From assembly GCF_031344055.1 (NCBI RefSeq), contig NZ_JADBEN010000003.1: a stretch of 64,000 nucleotides of DNA, one strand, 5' to 3'. Below are positions 16,554-26,323 of this stretch, piece after piece (the first letter of the stretch is position 1; every line of letters begins with the position of its first letter). A program made the position numbers and the translations under genes. This DNA is from Methylobacillus flagellatus_A. GTDB taxonomy: Bacteria; Pseudomonadota; Gammaproteobacteria; Burkholderiales; Methylophilaceae. The notes under the pieces were generated by a model. It saw only the letters and a list, made by a program, of their open reading frames with translations, was not told the origin of the DNA and did no database searches.

Positions 16554-17185
16554 TTGCGCGCCTCTTTCTTTTCCGCCTGCTTCTTGCTGGCAATCTCGCT
16601 GGCATCCAGGTAACGGTAGGTGCGAGCCACCGCCTCGATGACCAGCCGGCCGTCCTTGCTGTCCTTGCCTGCCGTATTGATCACGATGTCGTTCAAGGTG
16701 ACGATGCGAGGCAGCCTCGCGATATCGCCTGCGAACTCGCCAAGGTCATGGTAGGAACCAGTCACCTTGATGGAAATCGGCATTTCGGCGTAGAAATCGG
16801 CAATGACTTCCTGGCCGGGCTTGAACAACTCAAACTCCAGCCCGCGCTCAAGGCCAGCCTGGTTGATATCGGTAAGCAGCCCATCCATCTGCGAGCGGTC
16901 GGGCAACTGCTTGACCAGCGCGCCGAACGTGCGCTCGATTTCCACCATTTGCTGCTTGTAGGCTTCGAGGTTGATCGCCTGGCGCTTCTTGGCGAGGAAG
17001 GTTTCGCGCAACTCGTTTTCCTTCGCCCGCGCCTGCTCCAGTTCTTCCATCGCAGGGCTCCAGAAAAACCAATACCCAGCAACCACAATCACCACCAGCA
17101 GCAAGCCCAGCAAGACCCCTTTGACAGGCCAAGGCAGGCTGCCGGCATTCTTCAAGTCGATATTGTTGAAATCCTGCAGGTTCAC
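16550..17185 (-). CDS. pilO: Type IV pilus inner-membrane protein PilO
   Basis: Bitopic inner-membrane protein that pairs with PilN. 211 residues: a short cytoplasmic start (NLQDFNNIDLKNAGSLPWPVKG), one membrane span at about 23-43 (VLLGLLLVVIVVAGYWFFW), a coiled coil (about 50-100) and a ferredoxin-like periplasmic domain containing ISIKVTGSYHDLGEFAGDIA, the recognisable PilO segment. It overlaps pilN and pilP by four bases on each side. Confidence 0.95.
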   Translation of the reverse strand: MNLQDFNNIDLKNAGSLPWPVKGVLLGLLLVVIVVAGYWFFWSPAMEELEQARAKENELRETFLAKKRQAINLEAYKQQMVEIERTFGALVKQLPDRSQMDGLLTDINQAGLERGLEFELFKPGQEVIADFYAEMPISIKVTGSYHDLGEFAGDIARLPRIVTLNDIVINTAGKDSKDGRLVIEAVARTYRYLDASEIASKKQAEKKEARK

Positions 17186-17772
17186 AGTGCACCGCCCTTC
17201 TGTGCGCCTGCCACCTCATCCTCGGGTGATGGCGGCGCCTTGAGCTGCGCATTGACCGTAAAGTTATTCTGCCTGATGCCATTCACCGTCGCGGACTTGA
17301 TTTCCACCAGGTTGGGGGATTGCAGCCACTCGGAACCCGAGAGGTTGCGCACCAGGGTAGCGACCCGGGCATTGGTATCCGCCACGCCCTCCAGCGTCAC
17401 CAGGGGGCCTTGTTGCTTCAAGGCCTTGAGGTACATACCCTCCGGCATCTGACGGCTGATTTCGTCCAGCATCATGACGGACTGGCTGCGGTTGACTTGC
17501 AGGTTTTCCACGATCTGCTTGCGGTCCAGCACGTTGCGGATCTGGGACTTGAGTTCCTTGATTTCCTCAATCTGCTTGTCGAGGTTGGCGCTGGCCGTTT
17601 CAAGCCGCGCATTGCGATTCACCTGCTCATCCAGCTTGCTGCCCAGGATGGTGCTGCCGAGGAACACGATGGCAACGCCGGCAGCCGCAGCGAATGCCAG
17701 CATGAGGTTGAATTCGCGCTGCCGTTCGGCGCGGCGGATCTGGCGGTGGGGGAGGAGGTTGATTCTGACCAT
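17182..17772 (-). CDS. pilN: Type IV pilus assembly protein PilN
   Basis: 196 residues. It starts MVRINLLPHRQIRRAERQRE, where INLLPxR is the conserved PilN motif that docks into PilM. One membrane span follows (about 23-43), then a coiled coil (about 45-90) and a periplasmic domain (LEGVADTNARVATLVRNLSGSEWLQ split). The frame is open upstream to 17949, but the motif and the TAATG junction with pilM place the start at 17772. Confidence 0.95.
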   Translation of the reverse strand: MVRINLLPHRQIRRAERQREFNLMLAFAAAAGVAIVFLGSTILGSKLDEQVNRNARLETASANLDKQIEEIKELKSQIRNVLDRKQIVENLQVNRSQSVMMLDEISRQMPEGMYLKALKQQGPLVTLEGVADTNARVATLVRNLSGSEWLQSPNLVEIKSATVNGIRQNNFTVNAQLKAPPSPEDEVAGAQKGGAL

Positions 17773-18842
17773 TAGTCGAACCTCCGCAATGCCAGGCCGC
17801 AGGCGATCATCAACGCCGGCGCATCCGCAATCACTTGCAATTGTTTGAGGCGCGGATTGACGGACATATGGTTGAACGGATTGGCGATCAGGGTATTGGC
17901 CTGGGTTTTTTCCTGGATCAGCGCTGCCAGGCCTGGAATCGCAGCACACCCTCCTGCGAGCAGGATATGGTCCACTTTATTGTACTGGGTGGAATTGGTG
18001 AACAATTGCAGGCTGCGCACCACTTCCTGCGCCAGCGACTGTACGAAAGGCTGCAGCACCTCGCTCTCGTAACTCTCCGGCAGCCCGCCGTTGCGTTTGG
18101 CAATCTCGGCCTCTTCGCTGGAAATGCCGAAACGGCGCTGAATCTCCTGCGTCAGTTGGTTGCCGCCGAAGGCTTGCTCACGGCTGTGCACGAGTTGTCC
18201 GTCATGGAAGACGTGCACATGGGTCATGGCGCTTCCTACGTCCACCACCATGACGGTTTGTCCCTTGCCGGATTTCGGCAATTCGGTGGCCGCAAGCGCA
18301 TAGGCCGCTTCGGTCGCATAGGACTCGACATCGACGATCAACACCTTGAGCCCAGCGCCCTCGGCCGCAGCGACCCTATCTTCGATCTTTTCCTTGCGCG
18401 AAGCAGCAATCAGCACCTCGACCTCGTCGGCGTTGCTGGGTGCCGGACCCAATACCTGGAAATCAATGTTGACTTCATCAAGCGGGAAAGGGATGTATTG
18501 GTTGGCCTCGGCCTCGACCTGAAACTCCATATCCTCCTCGCGCATGCCGCCCTGCATGATGACTTTCTTGGTAATCACGGCAGTGGCCGGCAAAGCGAGG
18601 GCGACGCGTTTTTCGCGGGAAGCCAGCAGCTTCCAGGCGCGCTTGACCGCATCCGCCACCAGGTCGAGGCCGACGATATTGCCATCCACGACCGCATCCC
18701 TTGCCATGGAGGCAATGGCATAGCCCTGCAGGTGATAAGCTCCCTTGTTCCCCTGTGTCAGCTCGACCATCTTGACCGAACTGGAACTGATGTCCACGCC
18801 TATCAGAGGCGGTGTGCGCTCTGAGAAAAAGTCGAATTTCAA
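17772..18842 (-). CDS. pilM: Type IV pilus assembly ATPase-like protein PilM
   Basis: Cytoplasmic actin/FtsA-fold protein that binds the PilN N-terminus. 356 residues. Seen: PPLIGVDISSSSVKMVEL (phosphate-1 loop), VMVVDVGSAMTHVHVF (phosphate-2) and ILLAGGCAAIPGL (adenosine loop). I chose a TTG start at 18842 because AAGGGA precedes it by a suitable distance; another TTG at 18860 would add six residues. No ATG is available in frame at this end. It is the first gene of pilMNOPQ and diverges from mrcA. Confidence 0.9.
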   Translation of the reverse strand: MKFDFFSERTPPLIGVDISSSSVKMVELTQGNKGAYHLQGYAIASMARDAVVDGNIVGLDLVADAVKRAWKLLASREKRVALALPATAVITKKVIMQGGMREEDMEFQVEAEANQYIPFPLDEVNIDFQVLGPAPSNADEVEVLIAASRKEKIEDRVAAAEGAGLKVLIVDVESYATEAAYALAATELPKSGKGQTVMVVDVGSAMTHVHVFHDGQLVHSREQAFGGNQLTQEIQRRFGISSEEAEIAKRNGGLPESYESEVLQPFVQSLAQEVVRSLQLFTNSTQYNKVDHILLAGGCAAIPGLAALIQEKTQANTLIANPFNHMSVNPRLKQLQVIADAPALMIACGLALRRFD

Positions 18843-18965
18843 ACGAAATTCCCTTTCCAATACGGTTATTTACAATTATTTCTAATAATTTACTTTAGAT
18901 GCTAGCAACAAGCATCTGTGAAGTCAAAGCAGATTAATTGATTTTAAAATCACGGTAATGACACT

Positions 18966-18971
18966 TATAAT
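18966..18971 (+). promoter_or_regulatory. Candidate -10 box for mrcA
   Basis: TATAAT, 35 bases before the mrcA ATG, in the 163-base pilM/mrcA divergent region. No good -35 at standard spacing was seen, so this is tentative. The same region holds a 14-bp palindrome TGATTTTAAAATCA (18939-18952). Confidence 0.35.
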
Positions 18972-19005
18972 AACGGCGTCTGTTACCAATACTGAACCCT
19001 AATCA

Positions 19006-21381
19006 ATGCTCCCGAAAAAATGGTGGCAGTTCCTGATCCTCACCGGCATTATCCTGGGATTGGTGACAACTGCGCTGGTGGCACTGGCTGCCACATTGAT
19101 CTACCCCGAACTCCCCTCCCTTGAAGCCTTGACCGACTACAAGCCCAAGGTTCCCATGCGCGTCTATTCCGAGGATGGCCACCTGATAGGCGAATTCGGC
19201 GAGGAGCGCCGCGCCTTCATCGGCATCAACGAGACGCCGAAGGCATTGAAGCAAGCCATTCTCGCCGCCGAAGACGAGCGCTTCTACCAGCATGGCGGCA
19301 TCGATACGCTAGGCATCCTGCGCGCGGCCATCTCCAACGTGACTTCCGGCAGCTTCAAGGAAGGCGCCAGCACCATCACCATGCAGGTGGCCCGCAACTT
19401 CTTCCTTTCCAGCGAAAAGACCGCCACCCGCAAGCTCAGCGAGGCATTGCTCTCGATCAAGATAGAGCACAACCTGACCAAGGACCAGATCCTGGAGCTC
19501 TACATCAACCAGATCTACCTGGGACACCGTTCGTATGGCTTCGCAGCCGCCTCGCAGGTCTACTATGGCAAGCCGCTGGACCAGCTCAGCATTGCGGAAG
19601 TGGCCATGCTGGCCGGCCTGCCCAAGGCCCCTTCACGCTACAATCCCTTCGCCAACCCCAAGCGCGCAGAAGCGCGCCAGCGCTACGTGCTGCGCCGCAT
19701 GAAGGATTTGCACTTCATCGACCAGAAACAATACGAAGCAGCGCTGCAGGAGCCGCACCGCTTCCGCAAGTCGCGCAAGATGCGCGACCTCTCTGCGGAC
19801 TATGTCGCGGAAATCGTGCGCCAGGCGATGTACGAGCGCTACAAGGATGACATCTACAGCAGCGGCCTCAAGATCTACACCACGATCCGCAAGAACAACC
19901 AGGAAGCCGCCAATCGCGCCATCCTGCAGGGCATCATCGACTATGACCGCCGCCATGGCTACCGCGGCCCGGAAAAGACCGTCACGCCCGGCGCCAACGA
20001 GGCGGGCAGCGGCAACTGGCTGGATAACGCCATGGACGACCTGGAAAGCTTCCAGGGCATGATGCCTGCCGTCGTGACCAAGGTCACGCCCAAAGTGGTG
20101 AGCGTCTATGCCAAAGACGGCAACAATATCGAGATCAGCGGCGACGGATTGGCATTCGTGCAGAAACAGCTTGCCGAGAAAGATGCGGCCAAACGCACCA
20201 TCAAGCCAGGCGCCGTCATCCGCATCATGCGCCAGGGCGACAATTGGCACATCGTGCAGTTGCCGCAGGCAGAGGCGGCCTTGGTGGCGATGGACCCAGA
20301 GACTGGCGCGGTCAAGGCCCTGGTCGGCGGCTTCGACTTCAACCGCAACAAGTTCAACCACGTGACGCAGGCATGGCGCCAGCCTGGCTCCAGCTTCAAG
20401 CCCTTCATCTATTCCGCATCGCTGGAGAAGGGCTTTACCCCGGCCAGCATGATAGAAGACGAGCCTATCTCGGTCTCGGCGCGGGAAACCGGCAGCGGCT
20501 CGGCGTGGGAGCCCAAGAACTACGACCGCAAGTACGAAGGCCCGATGCGCATGCGCACGGCGTTGACCAAGTCCAAGAACATGGTATCCATCCGCATCCT
20601 GGAAGGCATAGGCGTCAACTATGCGCAGGACTACATTACCCGCTTCGGCTTCTCGCCCAAGGACCATCCGCCTTACCTGGCGATGGCGCTGGGCGCTGGC
20701 TCGGTGACCGCCTGGCAGATGGCCGGGGCCTACTCGGTGTTCGCCAACGGGGGATATCGCGTCAAGCCGTATATCATCGACAAGGTCGTCGACAGCCGCG
20801 GCAAGGTGCTGGAGCAATCCAAGCCGTTGCTGGCCGGCAAGGGCGCCGCGCGCGTGATTGACGGCCGCAATGCCTTCATCATGAACTCCATGCTGCAGGA
20901 CGTGGTACGCCTGGGAACCGCCACGCGCGCGCGCAGCCTGGGCCGCTCCGACCTGGCGGGGAAAACCGGCACCACCAACAACCAGATCGACGCCTGGTTC
21001 GCAGGCTACAGCCCGAAACATGTCGCAATCTCCTGGATGGGATATGACAAGCCCAAATCGCTGGGCAGCCTGGAAACCGGCGGCAAGGCGGCGCTGCCGA
21101 TCTGGATCGACTATATGAGCTCCGCCCTCAAGGGCGTGCCGGAAGTCGTGCCGGAATTGCCGGCCGGCGTCAGCGCCATCCGCATCGACCCGGCAACGGG
21201 CATGCAGGCGAAGGGGGATGGCGAAGGCGTCGTGGAATACTTCTATCATGAATTCCCACCGCCCGAACCCGAGGAATCCATCTTCTCCATCATTCCCGGC
21301 TTCCCCATCCCCGGGCATGGCTCGCCACCGCCTACGGAAAAGCAGGACAATACCCCGCCGAGGCCGGATCAACTGTTTTAG
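19006..21381 (+). CDS. mrcA: Penicillin-binding protein 1A (bifunctional)
   Basis: Class A PBP: glycosyltransferase plus DD-transpeptidase, anchored in the inner membrane. 791 residues. Membrane span at about 9-31. The GT51 domain has catalytic E89 in AAEDERFYQHGGID and the STITMQVARN motif. The transpeptidase has S462 in SSFK, an SKN motif (TKSKNMVS) and KTGTTN. The insert between the two domains is of PBP1A size. A proline-rich tail (PPPEPEE) closes it. It diverges from pilM, an arrangement conserved in many beta- and gammaproteobacteria. Confidence 0.96.
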   Translation: MLPKKWWQFLILTGIILGLVTTALVALAATLIYPELPSLEALTDYKPKVPMRVYSEDGHLIGEFGEERRAFIGINETPKALKQAILAAEDERFYQHGGIDTLGILRAAISNVTSGSFKEGASTITMQVARNFFLSSEKTATRKLSEALLSIKIEHNLTKDQILELYINQIYLGHRSYGFAAASQVYYGKPLDQLSIAEVAMLAGLPKAPSRYNPFANPKRAEARQRYVLRRMKDLHFIDQKQYEAALQEPHRFRKSRKMRDLSADYVAEIVRQAMYERYKDDIYSSGLKIYTTIRKNNQEAANRAILQGIIDYDRRHGYRGPEKTVTPGANEAGSGNWLDNAMDDLESFQGMMPAVVTKVTPKVVSVYAKDGNNIEISGDGLAFVQKQLAEKDAAKRTIKPGAVIRIMRQGDNWHIVQLPQAEAALVAMDPETGAVKALVGGFDFNRNKFNHVTQAWRQPGSSFKPFIYSASLEKGFTPASMIEDEPISVSARETGSGSAWEPKNYDRKYEGPMRMRTALTKSKNMVSIRILEGIGVNYAQDYITRFGFSPKDHPPYLAMALGAGSVTAWQMAGAYSVFANGGYRVKPYIIDKVVDSRGKVLEQSKPLLAGKGAARVIDGRNAFIMNSMLQDVVRLGTATRARSLGRSDLAGKTGTTNNQIDAWFAGYSPKHVAISWMGYDKPKSLGSLETGGKAALPIWIDYMSSALKGVPEVVPELPAGVSAIRIDPATGMQAKGDGEGVVEYFYHEFPPPEPEESIFSIIPGFPIPGHGSPPPTEKQDNTPPRPDQLF

Positions 21382-21389
21382 GAGCCTGC

Positions 21390-21428
21390 CCGCCCGCAGT
21401 CTTTCAAGCGGGCGGCCTGCTTAATTTT
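21390..21428 (+). terminator. Probable terminator after mrcA
   Basis: Stem CCGCCCGC (21390-21397), loop of ten, GCGGGCGG (21408-21415), then CCTGCTTAATTTTT. The stem is strong, but the T run starts several bases late, so efficiency is uncertain. The next gene starts at 21448. Confidence 0.55.
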
Positions 21429-21447
21429 TCAGAAGGGCGTTTGCACC

Positions 21448-22080
21448 ATGGCAAAAGACAGCAGCAATCGCCAATCCCAGTTGCGCCAGCTGATTGCGCA
21501 GCTGGCTGCCCGCATGATGGCGGAAGAGGGCATCTCCGATTACGCCCACGCCAAGCGCAAGGCGGGCCGCCAGCTTGGCGTCACCGACTCGCAATGCATG
21601 CCGACCAATAGCGAGATTGAAGAAGAAATCCGCGTTTATCACGAAATCTACAATAGCGACGACCAGCCCGAAGCATTGCTGCAACTACGCAAGGACGCAT
21701 TGCTGGTCATGCAATTGCTGGAACGCTTCAACCCGCACCTGACCGGCGCGGTGCTGGACGGCACGGCGGGAAAATACGCCGAAACGCATATCCACCTGTT
21801 TGCGGATAGCTTGAAAGAAGTCGAGATATTCCTGCTCAACCAGCAAATCCCCTATGCCACGGATGAAAAATCCTACCGCATCAGCGAACGCCGCAGCATG
21901 GAACGCAAGAAGGTGCCGGTGTTCACCCTGGAAGGCCCGCACGGGCTGATCAGGCTCAGCGTATTCGAGGTCGACGACATGCGCATGCCGACAAAAAGCC
22001 CGGTCAATGGCAGCAACGCCAGCCGGGCCAATATCGAAGCGCTCGCCAGCCTGATACAGCAGAGCGAGCCTTTATCCTGA
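21448..22080 (+). CDS. Conserved protein of unknown function (betaproteobacterial type)
   Basis: 210 residues, soluble, with no signal or membrane segment. The N-terminal half is helical and charged (LIAQLAARMMAEEGISDYAHAKRKAG). The centre has ERFNPHLTGAVLDGTAGKYAETHIHLFADSLKEVEIFLL, where the G-x-V-L-D-G-T-A and later D/E residues recall a nucleotidyltransferase-like fold; this resemblance is my recollection of the family and is not shown by key residues. It follows mrcA with a terminator-like hairpin between, and ends at the repeat element before hemB. Confidence 0.75.
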   Translation: MAKDSSNRQSQLRQLIAQLAARMMAEEGISDYAHAKRKAGRQLGVTDSQCMPTNSEIEEEIRVYHEIYNSDDQPEALLQLRKDALLVMQLLERFNPHLTGAVLDGTAGKYAETHIHLFADSLKEVEIFLLNQQIPYATDEKSYRISERRSMERKKVPVFTLEGPHGLIRLSVFEVDDMRMPTKSPVNGSNASRANIEALASLIQQSEPLS

Positions 22081-22097
22081 GATTTAAGCGTATTAAA

Positions 22098-22239
22098 AGC
22101 GCCTAGTCGCTATGTACTCCTGATCAAGCGCCGCTAACAAACGCCAGCGAAGCGATTCTGGCTAGGCGCTCTGTCGCAGACAGTACAAACTATTACGGCA
22201 AGGCAGAGCAACGACGACAGAAGGGTTTTGTTAGCGGCG

Positions 22240-22241
<2 letters not shown>
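22098..22241. repeat. Structured intergenic repeat-like element with interleaved inverted repeats
   Basis: Two inverted repeats are interleaved: AGCGCCTAG (22098-22106) with CTAGGCGCT (22162-22170), and a perfect 15-bp pair AGCGCCGCTAACAAA (22127-22141) with its complement (22227-22241). Smaller hairpins lie between (CCAG/CTGG around 22144-22161, CTGTC-GCA-GACAG near 22171). The right arm overlaps the hemB stop codon (22240-22242). It contains no gene. It looks like a dispersed, palindromic intergenic element or short nonautonomous mobile element; copy number cannot be judged here. Confidence 0.6.
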
Positions 22242-23247
<1,006 letters not shown>

Positions 23248-23256
23248 ACGGATTCC

Positions 23257-24045
23257 TTATGCGAATACCTGGGCCAACGCCAGGCCGGGATCAGGCTGGC
23301 GCATGAAAGCCTCGCCGACGAGGAAGGTATGCACCTCATGGCGGCGCATCAAGGCAACGTCCTCGGCAGTGAAGATGCCCGACTCGGTGACGACGGTCTT
23401 ACCTGCAGGGATACGGGGCAGTAGCGACAATGTCGTGTCCAGCGTTACCTCGAACGTGCGCAGGTTGCGGTTGTTGATGCCCAGCAACGGCGTCTCCAGC
23501 TGCAAGGCCTGCTCCAGTTCCTCGCCGTTGTGCACTTCCACCAGCACACTCATGCCGAGCCGGTGGGCGATGGTTTCCAGCTCACGCATCTGGGAAAGGT
23601 CAAGCGCTGCCGCGATCAGCAGGATGCAATCTGCGCCCATCGCGCGTGCCTCGAACACCTGGTAGGGATCTATCATGAAGTCCTTGCGCAAGACTGGAAT
23701 ATCGCAGGCGGCGCGCGCCGCCTTGAGATATTCGGCGCTGCCCTGGAAGAACTGCTCGTCGGTCAATACGGAAAGACAGGCCGCGCCATGGCTGGCATAA
23801 CTGGCGGCAATCTCGGCGGGCCGGAAATCTTCCCGGATCACGCCCTTGGAGGGGCTGGCCTTCTTGATTTCCGCAATCACGGCCGCCTTGCCTGCCGCGA
23901 TCTTGTCCTGAATTGCGCTGAGGAATGAGCGCGGCGCGGGCTGGGCCAGGGCTTCCGCCTCGATCTCGGCTAGTGGCTTGCGTTGTTGCGCGGCATCGAT
24001 TTCCGCCCGTTTCACTTCAAGAATTTTATTGAGTATGTCTGACAT
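23257..24045 (-). CDS. trpC: Indole-3-glycerol phosphate synthase
   Basis: Ring-closing decarboxylase of tryptophan synthesis, single-function form. 262 residues, a TIM barrel. Seen: IAEIKKASPSKGVI (phosphate and catalytic Lys), VLRKDFMIDPYQ (general-acid Lys), GINNRNL and VTESGIF. The start at 24045 (MSDILNKIL) is preferred over 24069 because of GCAGGG just upstream and the family N-terminus. It stands between a DUF3465 gene and hemB. Confidence 0.96.
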   Translation of the reverse strand: MSDILNKILEVKRAEIDAAQQRKPLAEIEAEALAQPAPRSFLSAIQDKIAAGKAAVIAEIKKASPSKGVIREDFRPAEIAASYASHGAACLSVLTDEQFFQGSAEYLKAARAACDIPVLRKDFMIDPYQVFEARAMGADCILLIAAALDLSQMRELETIAHRLGMSVLVEVHNGEELEQALQLETPLLGINNRNLRTFEVTLDTTLSLLPRIPAGKTVVTESGIFTAEDVALMRRHEVHTFLVGEAFMRQPDPGLALAQVFA

Positions 24046-24075
24046 TGCCCTGCAATCGCTTTCGTTCACTCTAAT

Positions 24076-24537
24076 CTATTGATACAGCCTGCCTTGATAA
24101 CGCAGCCATCCATCCGCATGCTGGCCGCGAGGGTCATGATGGGTCCAATGTACGACACCGCCCTTGGCATTCCATTCATAAACACCGTTGAATTCCACGG
24201 CATCGCCAGCCCGGAGGCCATCCAGCCTGGGGGCAAGATCGATATTATGCGCTACCAGCACCGTCATGCCGTTATCCAGCTCAAGAATAAAGCGCTGGTG
24301 ACGCGATCCGTCATTGTCGTCCGGCAGCACCTTGCTCACGACGCCAGCGGATTGTATTGCCACGGCATGCTCACGCTGGCTGAATGCCTGCGCTATGCGC
24401 CGGTTTGCCGCAGCATGGGATGCTGCCGGTACAGCCTGCACCTCGGCAGCGGGAACAGCATGCGGCCCAGGCTGCGTGAAATGGAAAAAGGTATAGGCGA
24501 CTGCAATGGCAGCCACCAGCCATAAGAGCCTGTTCAC
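24076..24537 (-). CDS. DUF3465 domain protein, probably membrane-anchored/secreted
   Basis: 153 residues from a GTG at 24537. An N-terminal hydrophobic segment (NRLLWLVAAIAVAYTFFHF) is a signal anchor. The soluble part has RHQRFILELDNGMTVLVAHNID, GDAVEFNGVYEWNAKGGVVHWTHHDP and a final HADGWLRYQGRLYQ; these are the DUF3465 features, an OB-like small domain with conserved histidines. The function is unknown. The frame is open to 24666, but that part coincides with a structured repeat and reads as low-complexity Arg-rich protein, so the later start is favoured. It is inserted between trpD and trpC. Confidence 0.75.
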   Translation of the reverse strand: MNRLLWLVAAIAVAYTFFHFTQPGPHAVPAAEVQAVPAASHAAANRRIAQAFSQREHAVAIQSAGVVSKVLPDDNDGSRHQRFILELDNGMTVLVAHNIDLAPRLDGLRAGDAVEFNGVYEWNAKGGVVHWTHHDPRGQHADGWLRYQGRLYQ

Positions 24538-24551
24538 GATCTTTTCATAGG

Positions 24552-24655
24552 GCGCGTTGCCCCGGCGGTGTAGTCGATGCAAGGCGCAAACCGAAGCCGT
24601 GCTGATTGCCCGGCGAGGATTTGCAACGCGGCTGCGGCTGCGCTGCCGGGACAAC
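24552..24655. repeat. Structured intergenic element between trpD and DUF3465 gene
   Basis: GTTGCCCCGGCGG (24556-24568) is an imperfect inverted match, 11 of 13, to CTGCCGGGACAAC (24643-24655). GCGTTGC also pairs with GCAACGC inside it. The segment lies just before the chosen GTG of the DUF3465 gene. Its composition differs from coding DNA of the neighbours. Probably a dispersed palindromic element; copies elsewhere cannot be checked here. Confidence 0.45.
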
Positions 24656-24676
24656 CCGAAGGGCATGAACAGGCTC

Positions 24677-25702
24677 TCATACCGCCTGGCTCAGCGCCTT
24701 GAGCTGCTGCAGCTTGTTCAATGCCGCGCCGGAATCCAGCGAATCGGCAGCCCGCGCTATACCGTCCTGCAAGTCGACCGCAATGCCCGACACGTAAATG
24801 GCGGCGCCCGCGTTCAACAGGACGATGTTGCGCGCCGGGCCATGCACACCTGACAGCACGCCCAGGATAATCTCGCTGGACTGCTGGGCGTTTTCCACAT
24901 GGATGCTGTCGATGTCGTGCAAAGGCATGCCGAACTGGGCAGGATTCAGCGTATATTCCCTTACTTCGCCATGCTTGAGCTCGGCAACGTAGGTATCCGC
25001 GGAAAAGGAAATTTCATCCATCTCGTCCGCGCTGTGCACCACCATCACATGCTCGCTGCCGAGCTTCTGTAACGTATGCGCCAACAGGCTAACCAAGTCG
25101 CGGTGGAACACCCCCATCACCTGGCGCTTGGCCCCTGCCGGATTGGTCATCGGCCCCAGCAGGTTGAACATGGTGCGCACGCCGAGCTCGCGCCGCACCG
25201 GCGCTGCATATTTCATCGCCGCATGGTGGTTGGGAGCGAACATGAAGCCTATTCCTGCCTCGTTCACGCACCGTGCCACCTGCTCGGGCGTCAGGCTGAT
25301 ATTGACGCCGAGCGCCTCCAGCACATCAGCGGAGCCGCTCTTGGAGGAAGCCGCGCGCCCGCCGTGCTTGGCGATACGCGCACCCGCCCCGGCAGCCACG
25401 AAGGCCGACGCCGTGGAGACGTTGAACGCCTTGTTGGGCGCGCCGCCGGTACCGCAGGTATCGATCAAGTGGCTGCCGTCTTCTACCTGCACCTTGCTGG
25501 AAAGCTCGCGCATCACTTGCGCCGCTGCCGCGATCTCCGTGACGGTCTCGCCCTTGACGCGCAAGCCGGCAAGGAAGCCGGCAATCTGTATCGGGGTGAA
25601 GGCGCCGCCCATGATCTGCTGCATGACGTCCAGCATTTCCTCATGCGTGAAATCGGCATGGTCGATCAGCCTTTGCAAGGCAATCTTGGGGGTAATGCTC
25701 AT
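24677..25702 (-). CDS. trpD: Anthranilate phosphoribosyltransferase
   Basis: Second committed step of tryptophan synthesis: joins anthranilate and PRPP. 341 residues. Seen: DTCGTGGAPNKAFNVST (PRPP loop GTGG), KHGGRAASSKSGSADVLEALG and FMFAPNHHAAMKYAAPVRRELG split (anthranilate site with His-His). The ATG shares one base with the trpG stop (TGATG), so the two subunits/steps are translationally coupled. An upstream in-frame extension to 25852 lies inside trpG and is rejected. Confidence 0.97.
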   Translation of the reverse strand: MSITPKIALQRLIDHADFTHEEMLDVMQQIMGGAFTPIQIAGFLAGLRVKGETVTEIAAAAQVMRELSSKVQVEDGSHLIDTCGTGGAPNKAFNVSTASAFVAAGAGARIAKHGGRAASSKSGSADVLEALGVNISLTPEQVARCVNEAGIGFMFAPNHHAAMKYAAPVRRELGVRTMFNLLGPMTNPAGAKRQVMGVFHRDLVSLLAHTLQKLGSEHVMVVHSADEMDEISFSADTYVAELKHGEVREYTLNPAQFGMPLHDIDSIHVENAQQSSEIILGVLSGVHGPARNIVLLNAGAAIYVSGIAVDLQDGIARAADSLDSGAALNKLQQLKALSQAV

Positions 25703-26268
25703 CAATACGCTTTCAGGAAATTGTTCAGCAGCTCGTGTCCGTACTGGGTGAGGATGGATTCGGGGTGGAATTGCACGCCCTCGATCGGCAAGGTCTTGTG
25801 ACGCACGCCCATGATCTCGCCGTCTTCGGTCCAGGCGGTAATTTCCAGGCAATCCGGCATCGACTCGCGCTCGATCACCAGCGAGTGATAGCGCGTTGCC
25901 GTGTAGGGATTGGGCAAGCCCTTGAACACGCCAAGGTCGGCATGGTGGATTTCAGAAGTCTTGCCATGCATGAGCTGCTTGGCGTGAACGATCTTGCCGC
26001 CGAATGCCTGGCCTATGCTCTGGTGGCCGAGGCAAACGCCCAGTATGGGAATCTTGCCCGCGAACTCGTGGATCAGCGGCACGGAAATGCCGGCCTCGTT
26101 AGGCGTGCAGGGGCCTGGCGAAATGACGATATGCCTGGGGTTGAGCGCAGCCACGCCAGCCAAGTCAATCTCATCGTTGCGGTACACCTGCACATCCTGT
26201 CCAAGCTCGCCAAGATACTGTACGAGGTTGTAGGTAAACGAGTCATAATTATCGAGCATCAACAGCAT
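25702..26268 (-). CDS. trpG: Anthranilate synthase component II (glutamine amidotransferase)
   Basis: Supplies ammonia from glutamine to TrpE; in many bacteria also serves aminodeoxychorismate synthase. 188 residues. Class I amidotransferase with nucleophile C79 in GVCLGHQSIGQAFGG, and the His-Glu pair in FHPESIL. The N-terminus MLLMLDNYDSFTYNLVQYLG is the family norm. I chose the ATG at 26268 because AAGGA lies eight bases upstream; an ATG at 26277 overlaps that signal. It is separated from trpE by the GGDEF/EAL gene. Confidence 0.95.
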   Translation of the reverse strand: MLLMLDNYDSFTYNLVQYLGELGQDVQVYRNDEIDLAGVAALNPRHIVISPGPCTPNEAGISVPLIHEFAGKIPILGVCLGHQSIGQAFGGKIVHAKQLMHGKTSEIHHADLGVFKGLPNPYTATRYHSLVIERESMPDCLEITAWTEDGEIMGVRHKTLPIEGVQFHPESILTQYGHELLNNFLKAY

Positions 26269-26323
26269 AATGTGCATCCTTCATCTTGCACCCGGGCGAA
26301 CCTGTTATTGTGGGCGTAATTCA

